Source of the DNA: Nocardioides lijunqiniae
GTDB taxonomy: Bacteria > Actinomycetota > Actinomycetes > Propionibacteriales > Nocardioidaceae
Direction of reading: 5' to 3'
Length of the DNA stretch: 32,411 nt
Assembly: GCF_015024225.1 (NCBI RefSeq)
Contig: NZ_JACJGM010000047.1
Span: forward strand, 1-32,411
Made by a program: the position numbers and the translations under genes
Part shown: one piece after another, positions 1 through 7,620 of the stretch
Layout of the letters: every line of letters begins with the position of its first letter
Numbering within the stretch: position 1 is the stretch's first letter
The notes under the pieces: model-generated
What the model was told of the DNA's origin: nothing
Seen by the model: only the letters and a program-made list of their open reading frames with translations
Database searches by the model: none

Positions 1-132
1 GGCGCTGGGCGGCGGCGCGGACGGGGGCGGACCGGCGGGGCCGCCGGCGGGCGGCGGGCCCCAGGGGGGACCGGACGGCGGACCCGACGGAGGACCCGCG
101 GGCGGGCCGGACGGCGGAAGGTTGTCGGACAC
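1..132 (-). CDS. N-terminus of a Pro/Gly-rich protein (partial, runs off left edge)
   Basis: An open frame starts at a GTG (132-130) and runs without a stop to base 1, giving 44 residues. They begin MSDNLPPSGPP and continue as runs of PP separated by Gly, Ser and Ala. A G-run (GGGGG) lies about 6-10 bases upstream and could serve as ribosome binding site. In actinobacteria such Pro/Gly-rich N-termini commonly precede membrane domains (for example DUF4190 or RDD) or kinase-type proteins, but the informative part is outside the window, so no function can be assigned. The frame is clearly proline coding rather than random, but high-GC DNA makes proline runs easy to obtain by chance, so confidence is moderate. 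Confidence 0.5.
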   Translation of the reverse strand, partial: MSDNLPPSGPPAGPPSGPPSGPPWGPPPAGGPAGPPPSAPPPSA

Positions 133-170
133 GGGGACCCCCAAGTGGTGGCGATGAATAGTCGTGGACT

Positions 171-204
171 CGCGAGCGGGGCGGTGAGGCGCCCGGCGCT
201 CGCG
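171..204 (-). terminator. Hairpin downstream of the dnaE group, terminator-like
   Basis: The arms CGCGAGC (171-177) and GCTCGCG (198-204) pair perfectly and enclose a second stem (GGGCG with CGCCC) around a GTGAG loop. It lies 35 bp beyond the stop codon at 239. No T-run follows on the minus strand, so it would be a U-less terminator or simply a GC-rich palindrome. It also lies just upstream of the left-edge gene and could affect that leader. Confidence 0.35.
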
Positions 205-238
205 GATTCGACGGGAGCCTACCCGCGGAGGTTCCCGC

Positions 239-787
239 TCAACCTCGCTCGCGGCGGCGTTTCGGGAAGCCGGCGTAGGCCACCCCCAGCGCCGCGAGCG
301 ACGCCGCCGGGAGCACCAGGAACGGGCTGCGCCCGGACACCTCGATGCGGGCCGGGATGCGGTCGCCGTCGGCAGCGGACCGGGCCACCCGCGCGGGGTC
401 GTCGGTGCTGAGGGACAGCCCCACCCGGTGCATCAGGTACGTCGCCAGGACGGCTCCCACGACCACGGCCGCCAGCGTGACCAGCTCGGAGCGCTCGAAC
501 AGCAGGGCGCACACGACGCCGAGCAGCAGACCCACCCCGGCGGCCACGACGACGAACCACCCGGTGCTGGGGAACTCGCCCCGCAGCCCCGCCGAGTCGA
601 GGTAGAAGCGGCCGTCGACGGCCACGCCGGTCGGCGGGTCCCACAGCCGGTGCCAGAGCCAGCCGGCTCCCGCACCCACGACGGCGTAGAGGACCAGGAT
701 CGCGACGGACTGCCCGACCAGCGGCGCGAGCGGGGGGTGCTCACGTCCGACGTGCGAGTCCCGGCCCGTGGTCAGCCCGCCAGACAT
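239..787 (-). CDS. Four-helix membrane protein, possibly DUF2567-like
   Basis: This is a 182-residue protein with four predicted membrane segments at about 25-47, 75-97, 102-121 and 154-173. A 30-residue loop after the first segment contains VAVDGRFYLD, and the C-terminus is basic (KRRRERG). The ATG at 787 overlaps the 3' end of dnaE by 16 bases, which suggests translational coupling; no better start lies downstream before the first helix. The pattern of a helix, a short extracytoplasmic loop with a D-G-x-F/Y element and three further helices recalls actinobacterial DUF2567 proteins. That resemblance is from memory and weak. Function unknown; the position after dnaE suggests co-transcription only. 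Confidence 0.75.
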   Translation of the reverse strand: MSGGLTTGRDSHVGREHPPLAPLVGQSVAILVLYAVVGAGAGWLWHRLWDPPTGVAVDGRFYLDSAGLRGEFPSTGWFVVVAAGVGLLLGVVCALLFERSELVTLAAVVVGAVLATYLMHRVGLSLSTDDPARVARSAADGDRIPARIEVSGRSPFLVLPAASLAALGVAYAGFPKRRRERG

Positions 788-3700
788 CCGGGTCCGAGGA
801 GCTGCTTGAGGTCGGCGAACAGCGCCGGGCTCGGCGAGACGCGGAGCCGGTCGTCGAGGCGCATCACCTTGGTGGCGTCGCGGGTGAGCAGCCGCAGCCG
901 GACCTCCGTCAGCCCCGGGTGCGTGCCCAGCACGTCGCGGAGCTGCTCGATCACCGGCGGCGTGCAGCGGGTGGACGGCAGGCTGATCACGACGGGGCCG
1001 GACGGCCCGTCGGACAGGTCCGGGACGGTCACCTCCTGGCCGTGCAGCTCGGGCTGGTCCTTGCTGCGGCTGAGCCGGCCCTTGACCGTGAGGATCGCGT
1101 CCTCGACGAGGTAGGGGCTCGCCAGCTGGTAGGAGCTCGGGAAGAGCAGCACGTCGATGGCGCCCTCCAGGTCCTCGAGGCTGACCATCGCCCAGGCGTC
1201 GCCGCGCTTGGTGATCTTGCGCTGCACCGAGGTCACCAGCCCGCTGACCGTGACGGTGGAGCCGTCGGCCCGCTCCTCGTCGAGGATCAGCTGGCCGATC
1301 GTGCAGTCGGTGCCGTTGGAGAGCACGTGCTCGAGCCCCAGCAGCGGGTGGTCGGAGACGTAGAGGCCGAGCATGTCGCGCTCGTGGCCCAGCAGCGTCG
1401 TCTTGTCCCACTCGTCGATGTCGGGGATCGCGACGGTCATCGCGAACCCTCCCCCGACCTCGTCCTCCAGGCCGCCGAAGAGGGAGTCCTGGCCGATGGC
1501 CTCGTTCTTCTTGATGTCGATGTACTGGTCGATGGCGTTCTCGTGGATCGCGACCAGCGCACGACGCCGGTGCTTGAGCTCGTCGAAGGCGCCGGCCTTG
1601 ATCAGCGACTCGATGACCCGCTTGTTGCAGACCACCGCCGGGACCTTGCTGAGGAAGTCGTCGAACGACTCGTAGCGGCCGTGCTCGGCGCGCGCCGCGA
1701 CGATCCCGTCGACGACGTTGGCGCCGACGTTGCGGATCGCGGTCAGGCCGAAGCGGATGTCGTGGCCGACCGGGGTGAAGTTGTTGGCCGACTCGTTGAC
1801 GTCGGGCGGCAGCACCTGGATCTTCATCCGCCGGCACTCGTTGAGGTAGATGGCCGACTTGTCCTTGTCGTCCTTGGTCGAGGTCAGCAGCGCCGCCATG
1901 TACTCGGCGGGGTAGTTGGCCTTGAGGTAGGCCGTCCAGTAGGACACCAGCCCGTAGGCCGCGGAGTGGGCCTTGTTGAAGGCGTAGTCGGAGAACGGCA
2001 GCAGGGTGTCCCACAGGGTCTTGATCGCGTGGGCCGAGAAGCCCCGCTCCTGCATGCCCGCGGAGAAGCCGGCGAACTGCTTGTCCAGCTCCTCCTTCTT
2101 CTTCTTGCCCATGGCGCGACGCAGGATGTCGGCCTGTCCCAGCGTGTAGCCCGCGAGCTGCTGGGCGATCGCCATGACCTGCTCCTGGTAGACGATCAGG
2201 CCGTAGGTCTCGCCGAGGATGTCCTGGAGCGCCTCGGCCAGCTCGGGGTGCAGCGGGTCGACCGGCTCGCGGCCGGTCTTGCGGCGGGCGTACTTGTTGT
2301 GGGAGTCGGCGCCCATGGGGCCCGGGCGGTAGAGCGCGCCCACGGCCGAGATGTCCTCGAACGTGTCGGGCTTCATCGAGCGCAGCAGGGCGCGCATCGG
2401 CCCGCCGTCGAGCTGGAAGACGCCGAGCGTGTCTCCGCGCTGGAGCAGGGCGTACGTCGCCTCGTCGGTCAGCTCGAGGTCCTCGAGCACCACGGTCTCG
2501 CCGCGGTTGGCCTGGATGTTCTTGATGGCGTCGTCGAGGACCGTGAGGTTGCGCAGCCCCAGGAAGTCCATCTTGATCAGCCCGAGCGCCTCGCACGTCG
2601 GGTAGTCGAACTGGGTGATCATCGCGCCGTCGGCAGGGCGCTTGAGCATCGGGATGATGTCGATCAGCGGCTCGCTCGACATGATCACGCCGGCGGCGTG
2701 CACGCCCCACTGGCGCTTGAGGCCCTCGATGCCGATGGCAGTGTCGACGACCTTCTTCACGTCGGCGTCGCCGTCGTAGAGGGTGCGGAACTCCCCGCCC
2801 TCCCCGTAGCGCTTGTGGGCCGGGTCGAAGATCTCCTTGAGGGGCACGTCCTTGCCCATGACCGAGGCCGGCATCGCCTTGGTGATGCGGTCGCCCATGG
2901 CGAAGGGGTAGCCCAGGATGCGGCTGGAGTCCTTGACGGCCTGCTTGGCCTTGATCGTGCCGTAGGTGACGATCATGGAGACCCGGTCGTCGCCGTACTT
3001 GTCGGAGACGTAGCGGATCACCTCGCCGCGGCGACGCTCGTCGAAGTCGATGTCGAAGTCGGGCATCGAGACGCGGTCGGGGTTGAGGAACCGCTCGAAG
3101 ATCAGGCCGTGGACCAGCGGGTCCAGGTCGGTGATGCGCATCGCGTAGGCGACCATCGAGCCGGCACCCGAGCCACGGCCCGGGCCCACCCGGATGCCGT
3201 TGTCCTTGGCCCAGTTGATGAAGTCGGCGACCACGAGGAAGTAGCCGGGGAAGCCCATCTGGGTGATGACGCCGACCTCGAAGTCGGCCTGCTTGCGCAC
3301 GGCGTCGGGGATGCCGCCGGGGTAGCGGAAGCGCAGCCCCTTCTCGACCTCCTTGACCAGCCAGGAGTCCTCGTTCTCCCCCGGCGGGCAGGGGAAGCGG
3401 GGCATGAACGTGCCGTTGCCCTCGGTGAACTGGACGTCGCAGCGCTCGGCGATGAGCAGGGTGTTGTCGCAGGCCTCGGGGAAGTCGCGCCAGGTGTCGC
3501 GCATCTCGGCGGCGGACTTGAGGTAGTAGCCGTCGCCGTTGAAGGCGAAGCGCTGGCCCGGGCCGTCACCGGCCGGGATGTCCATCGTGGAGCCGGAGTT
3601 GATGCAGAGCAGGTGCTCCTGGCTCTTGGCGTCCTCGCGCATGACGTAGTGGGAGTCGTTGGTGGCCAGCAGCGGGATCGCGAGGTCCTGGGACAGGCGC

Positions 3701-4320
3701 AGCAGGCCGTCCTTGACGCGGCGCTCGATGTCGAGGCCGTGGTCCATCAGCTCGAGGAAGTAGTTGTCGCGGCCCAGGATGTCCTGGAACTCCCCCGCGA
3801 CCTGCCTGGCCGCCTCGTAGTTGCCGTGGCGCAGGTGGACCTGCACCTCGCCGGAGGGGCAGCCGGTCGTGCCGATGATGCCCTTGCCGTGCTGGGAGAG
3901 CAGCTCGCGGTCCATGCGGGGGTGCTTGAAGAAGCCGTCGCGCCAGGAGCCGGTGGAGAGCCGGAACAGGTTGTGCATGCCCTCGGTCGACTCCGAGAGC
4001 AGCGTCATGTGCGTGTAGGCGCCGCGCGCGGAGACGTCGTCGGGGCCACCGCCGTAGAAGTTGACGCCCTTGCGCTCGAAGCGCGAGATGTTGGGCGTGA
4101 AGTAGGCCTCGATGCCGATGATCGGCTTGACCCCGGCCTTCTTGGCCTTGGCGTAGAACTCGTAGGCGCCGAACACGTTGCCGTGGTCGGTCATGGCCAC
4201 GGCCGGCATGCCCAGCTCGGCCGCCCGCTCGGTCAGCGCCCCCAGCCGAGCCGCACCGTCGAGCATGGAGTACTCGGTGTGGACGTGCAGGTGGACGAAG
4301 GAGTCGGAGCCGGTCGTCAT
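772..4320 (-). CDS. dnaE: DNA polymerase III subunit alpha
   Basis: Replicative polymerase of 1182 residues, the usual length for actinobacterial DnaE1. The N-terminal PHP domain begins VHLHVHTEYSMLDG (H10, H12 and H14) and carries MTDHG (D45, H46) and NDSH (221-224). In Mycobacterium tuberculosis DnaE1 the PHP domain is the 3'-5' proofreading exonuclease, and the retained His/Asp residues fit that role here. The palm has GPGRGSGAGS (379-388) and the catalytic acidic motif PDFDIDFDE (420-428). A helix-hairpin-helix region and a C-terminal OB-fold-like stretch follow. I chose the ATG at 4320 because the PHP motif starts within ten residues, as in the family; AGGAG lies 13 bases upstream. An in-frame ATG at 4377 would add 19 Arg/Ala-rich residues without family support. 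Confidence 0.97.
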   Translation of the reverse strand: MTTGSDSFVHLHVHTEYSMLDGAARLGALTERAAELGMPAVAMTDHGNVFGAYEFYAKAKKAGVKPIIGIEAYFTPNISRFERKGVNFYGGGPDDVSARGAYTHMTLLSESTEGMHNLFRLSTGSWRDGFFKHPRMDRELLSQHGKGIIGTTGCPSGEVQVHLRHGNYEAARQVAGEFQDILGRDNYFLELMDHGLDIERRVKDGLLRLSQDLAIPLLATNDSHYVMREDAKSQEHLLCINSGSTMDIPAGDGPGQRFAFNGDGYYLKSAAEMRDTWRDFPEACDNTLLIAERCDVQFTEGNGTFMPRFPCPPGENEDSWLVKEVEKGLRFRYPGGIPDAVRKQADFEVGVITQMGFPGYFLVVADFINWAKDNGIRVGPGRGSGAGSMVAYAMRITDLDPLVHGLIFERFLNPDRVSMPDFDIDFDERRRGEVIRYVSDKYGDDRVSMIVTYGTIKAKQAVKDSSRILGYPFAMGDRITKAMPASVMGKDVPLKEIFDPAHKRYGEGGEFRTLYDGDADVKKVVDTAIGIEGLKRQWGVHAAGVIMSSEPLIDIIPMLKRPADGAMITQFDYPTCEALGLIKMDFLGLRNLTVLDDAIKNIQANRGETVVLEDLELTDEATYALLQRGDTLGVFQLDGGPMRALLRSMKPDTFEDISAVGALYRPGPMGADSHNKYARRKTGREPVDPLHPELAEALQDILGETYGLIVYQEQVMAIAQQLAGYTLGQADILRRAMGKKKKEELDKQFAGFSAGMQERGFSAHAIKTLWDTLLPFSDYAFNKAHSAAYGLVSYWTAYLKANYPAEYMAALLTSTKDDKDKSAIYLNECRRMKIQVLPPDVNESANNFTPVGHDIRFGLTAIRNVGANVVDGIVAARAEHGRYESFDDFLSKVPAVVCNKRVIESLIKAGAFDELKHRRRALVAIHENAIDQYIDIKKNEAIGQDSLFGGLEDEVGGGFAMTVAIPDIDEWDKTTLLGHERDMLGLYVSDHPLLGLEHVLSNGTDCTIGQLILDEERADGSTVTVSGLVTSVQRKITKRGDAWAMVSLEDLEGAIDVLLFPSSYQLASPYLVEDAILTVKGRLSRSKDQPELHGQEVTVPDLSDGPSGPVVISLPSTRCTPPVIEQLRDVLGTHPGLTEVRLRLLTRDATKVMRLDDRLRVSPSPALFADLKQLLGPGCLAG

Positions 4321-4484
4321 GGTCTGCTGGGCGCTCCTCGCCGGTCGAGATCGGGCATGCGTCAGCGGCCTCGTCATCCCGTCGCCATCGCTGGCGCGGG
4401 CTCCGGATCGTCTCGCTGGGGGAAGACCGCCAGCCTACGCGAACCGCTCCGAGCATGGTGGCACCCCGCACCGACAGCCCCGGT
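4321..4484. other. Gap between eamA and dnaE
   Basis: This 164-bp interval separates the stop of the EamA transporter from the chosen dnaE start. It probably holds the dnaE promoter: a TAGGCT -10-like hexamer occurs on the minus strand near 4434, but I see no convincing -35 partner. No RNA gene or clear terminator is visible. Confidence 0.3.
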
Positions 4485-5348
4485 TCACGCCAGCACCAGG
4501 GCGGCCACCCCCGCCGTGACCACCAGCGCCCCCACCATCCGGCGCCCGCCGTGGGCCTCGCCGAGCCACCACCAGGCCGCCAGGCTGCCGATCACGATGC
4601 TCGTGCTGCGCAGCGGCGCGACCACGGAGACCGGCGCCAGGGTCAGCGCCACGAGCACCAGCACGTAGGCGACCGGGGACAGCACCGCGACCGCGACGCC
4701 CGTGCGCCAGTGCCGCCGCGCGACCTCGCCGGCCAGGCGCAGGCGCGGGCCGCACGTCACGGTCAGCACGGCGAACATCCAGACCCCGCCGACGGCGTAG
4801 TAGAGCACCGGGTCGACCCCCAGCTCGGCGACCGCGTGGGCGTCCCACAGCGTGTAGGCCGCGATCGCGACCGCGATCAGCAGGCCCCACCGCAGCCCCG
4901 CCGCCCGCCGGTCCCGGGTGTCGGCCGGGGCCGCTCCCGTGGAGACCACCCCGACGCCGGCGGTGATGAGCGCGATGCCCACCCACCCGGCGGCGCTCAG
5001 CCGCTCGTGCAGGACGGCCACCGCGAACGCCGAGGCCAGCACCGGACCCAGCCCTCGGGCGACCGGGTAGGTGACGTTGAGGTCGCTGCGCGAGTACGCC
5101 GCCTGCAGCGACACCGCGTAGCCGGTGTGGAAGAGGGCGCTCAGCGCGCTGGCCCCCACCAGCGTCCAGGACAGGTCCGCGCCGCGGAGCAGGGCGACGG
5201 CGGCGGCGGGGGCGAGCGCCACCAGGGAGAACGTCGAGTAGACCCACACGAAGACCCGGCTGTCCTCGGCGTGCGCGCGGCTGGCCAGCAGGTTCCACGC
5301 GGCGTGCGCGACCGAGCCGAGGAGCGTGAGGACGACCGCCGTCAGCAC
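4485..5348 (-). CDS. EamA/DMT-family transporter
   Basis: A 287-residue integral membrane protein with about ten hydrophobic helices in two similar halves, the EamA (DUF6) duplication of drug/metabolite transporters. The first half contains NVTYPVARGLGPVLAS and the second VSVVAPLRSTSIVIGS, equivalent positions in the two repeats. Such proteins sit in the cytoplasmic membrane and export metabolites or amino acids; the substrate cannot be read from sequence. The GTG start at 5348 has GGGGGAG a few bases upstream and lies 16 bp after the stop of the acetyltransferase gene, so it is probably the last gene of the operon that begins with the DksA-like gene. Confidence 0.88.
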   Translation of the reverse strand: MLTAVVLTLLGSVAHAAWNLLASRAHAEDSRVFVWVYSTFSLVALAPAAAVALLRGADLSWTLVGASALSALFHTGYAVSLQAAYSRSDLNVTYPVARGLGPVLASAFAVAVLHERLSAAGWVGIALITAGVGVVSTGAAPADTRDRRAAGLRWGLLIAVAIAAYTLWDAHAVAELGVDPVLYYAVGGVWMFAVLTVTCGPRLRLAGEVARRHWRTGVAVAVLSPVAYVLVLVALTLAPVSVVAPLRSTSIVIGSLAAWWWLGEAHGGRRMVGALVVTAGVAALVLA

Positions 5349-5364
5349 GGCTCCCCCGCGGCGG

Positions 5365-6066
5365 TCAGGGAGCGTCCTGGGCCGCGTCCAGGGACTCGGT
5401 GACGATGGCGTGGACGATCCGCTGCAGCCGCTGCGCGCCCAGGGCGGGGGCCCGCACGGCCATCGCCTCGGCGATCGCGCGCTCGCGCCCGGTGTCGCGG
5501 GTGTCCGGCTGCGCCTTGTGGGGCTGGACCGCCCGGGTGAGCGCCGCCCGGCGCGCCAGCAGGTCGCCGAGCTGCTCGTCGACCTCGTCGATGAGGCCGC
5601 GCAGGAAGGCCACCGGGTCACGGCCCGGCCAGGCCATCCGGATGTCGGGCGCGCGCTCCTCGTTGGCGGTGCCGTCGGTGCGCTCGAGCTCGACCAGGCC
5701 GTGGCGCGCGTAGAAGGCGCGGGCGGGCGCGTTGGTCTCGAACACCCACAGGCAGAAGCCCTCGGGCCGCCGCGACTTCGCCAGGTCGAGCAGCGCCGAC
5801 CCCACCCCCGCACCGGCGTGCGGCGGGGCGACGTAGAGGTCGTCGAGCCAGGTCTCGGTCAGCCGGGCGTAGCCGGCGACGTGGCCGCCGCGCTCGGCGA
5901 CCCACACCTCGTCGGCCACCAGGCGCCCCGACAGCCAGGCCCGCACCTCGTGCTCGGGGTGGGCCGGGGGCGGCATCGGGGCGGCCGACCGGGCCTCCAG
6001 GTGGACCATCGCCACCGCGGCGGCGTCCCGCGGGTCCGCGGGCCGGAGCACCAGGTCAGTCGGCAT
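5365..6066 (-). CDS. GNAT acetyltransferase fused to a chorismate mutase-like (AroQ) domain
   Basis: A 233-residue two-domain protein. Residues 5-146 form a GNAT fold with the acetyl-CoA loop region YVAPPHAGAGVGSALL (79-93) and the family's AFYARHGLVE element (117-126). Residues 153-233 look like an all-helical AroQ chorismate mutase. Compared with E. coli chorismate mutase, R11, R28, K39, D48, R51, E52 and S84 correspond to R156, R173, K184, D191, R194, E195 and S225; the position of Q88 is Ala229, with a Gln next to it at 230. The loop before RDTGRER is two residues shorter. The ATG at 6066 begins the GNAT strand directly and overlaps rluD by 11 bases. The mutase may be active or may be a ligand sensor or dimerisation module; the acetyl acceptor is unknown. 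Confidence 0.85.
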   Translation of the reverse strand: MPTDLVLRPADPRDAAAVAMVHLEARSAAPMPPPAHPEHEVRAWLSGRLVADEVWVAERGGHVAGYARLTETWLDDLYVAPPHAGAGVGSALLDLAKSRRPEGFCLWVFETNAPARAFYARHGLVELERTDGTANEERAPDIRMAWPGRDPVAFLRGLIDEVDEQLGDLLARRAALTRAVQPHKAQPDTRDTGRERAIAEAMAVRAPALGAQRLQRIVHAIVTESLDAAQDAP

Positions 6067-6991
6067 CTCGGATGACCTCGAGCGCGCGCGAGAGGTCGTC
6101 GGGATAGGTGGACTCGTACTCCACGTGGGCACCGCTGTCGGGGTGCTCGAAGCCCAGCCGCACGGCGTGCAGCCACTGGCGCTCGAGGCCCACGCGGCGC
6201 GACAGCGTCGGGTCGGCGCCGTAGGTGATGTCGCCGACGCAGGGGTGCTTGAGCGCGGCCATGTGGACCCGGATCTGGTGGGTGCGGCCGGTCTCCAGGT
6301 GCACCTCGAGCAGGCTGGCGAAGCGGTGCGCCTCCAGCGTGGAGTAGTGCGTGACGCTGGCGCGGCCGTCGGCCATCACGGCGAACTTGTAGTCGGCCTT
6401 GGGGTGGCGCCCGATCGGGGCGTCGATCGTCCCCTCGTGCGGATCGGGGTGGCCCTGGACCAGCGCGTGGTAGGTCTTGTCGACCGTGCGCTGCCGGAAG
6501 GCGTTCTTGAGCAGCGAGTAGGCGTGCTCGGACTTGGTGATGACCATGACGCCCGACGTGCCGACGTCGAGGCGCTGGACGATGCCCTGCCGCTCGGGGG
6601 CGCCGCTGGTCGCGATCCGGAAGCCGGCGCCGGCGAGGTGGCCGACGACGGTGGGGCCCGACCACCCCGGCGACGGGTGCACCGCGACGCCGACGGGCTT
6701 GTCGATCACCACGATCGAGTCGTCGTCGTGGATGATCTTGATGCCCTCGACGATCTCGGGCACCACGGCCAGCTGGTCGCGCTCGTGCGGGATGGTGACG
6801 TCCAGCAGGGCGCCCGGCAGGACCCGGTCGCTCTTGGCGACGTCGCCGCCGTCGACGGTCACCAGGCCCTGGGAGATGAGGTCGGCAGCGCGGGTGCGCG
6901 AGAGCCCGAACATCTGCGCCAGGGCGGCGTCGACGCGCTCGCCGGCCAGCCCGTCGGGGACGTGCAGGCTGCGGTGGTCGGTCTGGGTCAC
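6056..6991 (-). CDS. rluD: RluA/RluD-family 23S rRNA pseudouridine synthase
   Basis: A 311-residue enzyme that converts uridine to pseudouridine in structured RNA, in this subfamily usually the large-subunit rRNA. An S4 RNA-binding domain occupies about 8-70 (GERVDAALAQMFGLSRTRA). The synthase domain holds the signature QRLDVGTSGVMV, with the catalytic aspartate at D142, and ends with the GRTHQIRVHM element. The start is a GTG at 6991 that overlaps the lspA stop as GTGA. Length and domain order are those of RluD. Assignment to RluD rather than another RluA-family member rests on the S4 domain and the conserved lspA-rluD adjacency; exact target bases are not known. Confidence 0.93.
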   Translation of the reverse strand: MTQTDHRSLHVPDGLAGERVDAALAQMFGLSRTRAADLISQGLVTVDGGDVAKSDRVLPGALLDVTIPHERDQLAVVPEIVEGIKIIHDDDSIVVIDKPVGVAVHPSPGWSGPTVVGHLAGAGFRIATSGAPERQGIVQRLDVGTSGVMVITKSEHAYSLLKNAFRQRTVDKTYHALVQGHPDPHEGTIDAPIGRHPKADYKFAVMADGRASVTHYSTLEAHRFASLLEVHLETGRTHQIRVHMAALKHPCVGDITYGADPTLSRRVGLERQWLHAVRLGFEHPDSGAHVEYESTYPDDLSRALEVIRDAD

Positions 6992-7620
6992 GCGGTCGGC
7001 TCCTGGGGGCTGGGCTCAGGCGGGTCGGTCTCGGAAGTCTCGGCAGTCCCGTCCCGGTCGTCGCGCGAGCGCTCCTCGCGGGTGCCGTCGAGGTGCACCC
7101 CGCGGAAGGCCTGGACCAGGATCGTGACGGCGGCGGCGTTGATGGCCATGTCGGCGATGTTGAACACCGGCCAGTTGGGCAGCATCAGGAAGTCGATGAC
7201 GTGCCCGCGCAGCGGGCCGGGCTGGCGCAGCAGCCGGTCGGTGAGGTTGCCGGCCACCCCGGCGAGCAGGAGACCCAGGCCCACGGCCCAGCCGGGGCTG
7301 CCGAGCCGCCGGCTCAGCCAGAGCACGATCAGCACCGCCGCGATCGCGATGCAGCTCAGGACCTCGGTGAACTGGGTGCCGGTGCTGAAGGCGGCCCCGG
7401 GGTTGCGGGTCAGGTGGAGGACCAACAGGTCGCCCACGACCGGGATGTCCTCGCGGCCGGTCAGGCGGTCGACGGCCAGGATCTTGCTCCCGACGTCGAC
7501 GGCGTAGACCGCCAGGGCCACGACCGCGAAGCGGAGCCGGAGGCGTCGCCTCCGGCTGGTGTCGGGTGGCTGGTCGGACGTGGCGTCGTCGCTCAGCGAC
7601 GTTCCTCGCGCTGCTTGCAT
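6988..7620 (-). CDS. lspA: Lipoprotein signal peptidase (signal peptidase II)
   Basis: Membrane aspartyl protease that cleaves the signal peptide of prolipoproteins after diacylglyceryl modification. It has 210 residues with four transmembrane helices, the conserved RNPGAAFS loop (72-79), and the two catalytic aspartates in GNLTDR (D128) and FNIAD (D157). A charged N-terminal leader of about 30 residues precedes helix 1, and a 35-residue acidic, Pro/Ser-rich tail follows helix 4; both are longer than in E. coli LspA. The ATG at 7620 lies inside the end of the DksA-like gene (28-base overlap). No strong ribosome binding site precedes it, so it is probably translated by coupling. Confidence 0.93.
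   Translation of the reverse strand: MQAARGTSLSDDATSDQPPDTSRRRRLRLRFAVVALAVYAVDVGSKILAVDRLTGREDIPVVGDLLVLHLTRNPGAAFSTGTQFTEVLSCIAIAAVLIVLWLSRRLGSPGWAVGLGLLLAGVAGNLTDRLLRQPGPLRGHVIDFLMLPNWPVFNIADMAINAAAVTILVQAFRGVHLDGTREERSRDDRDGTAETSETDPPEPSPQEPTA

Noticed and set aside
239..2710. 823-codon minus frame that reads through part of dnaE into the small membrane protein
   Set aside because: Only the last 182 codons are protein-like; the rest is an out-of-frame shadow of dnaE.
4321..4377. Upstream ATG (4377) for dnaE
   Set aside because: The 19 added residues are Arg/Ala/Thr-rich, without family counterpart, while the ATG at 4320 places the PHP motif at its normal distance.
919..4668. Very long plus-strand open frame (1249 codons) opposite dnaE
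   Set aside because: It is antisense to a clear DnaE and its translation is a Val/Leu/Gly/Arg/Asp-rich low-information sequence, the usual result of high GC at third positions. The same holds for the long plus-strand frames opposite the mur and fts genes.
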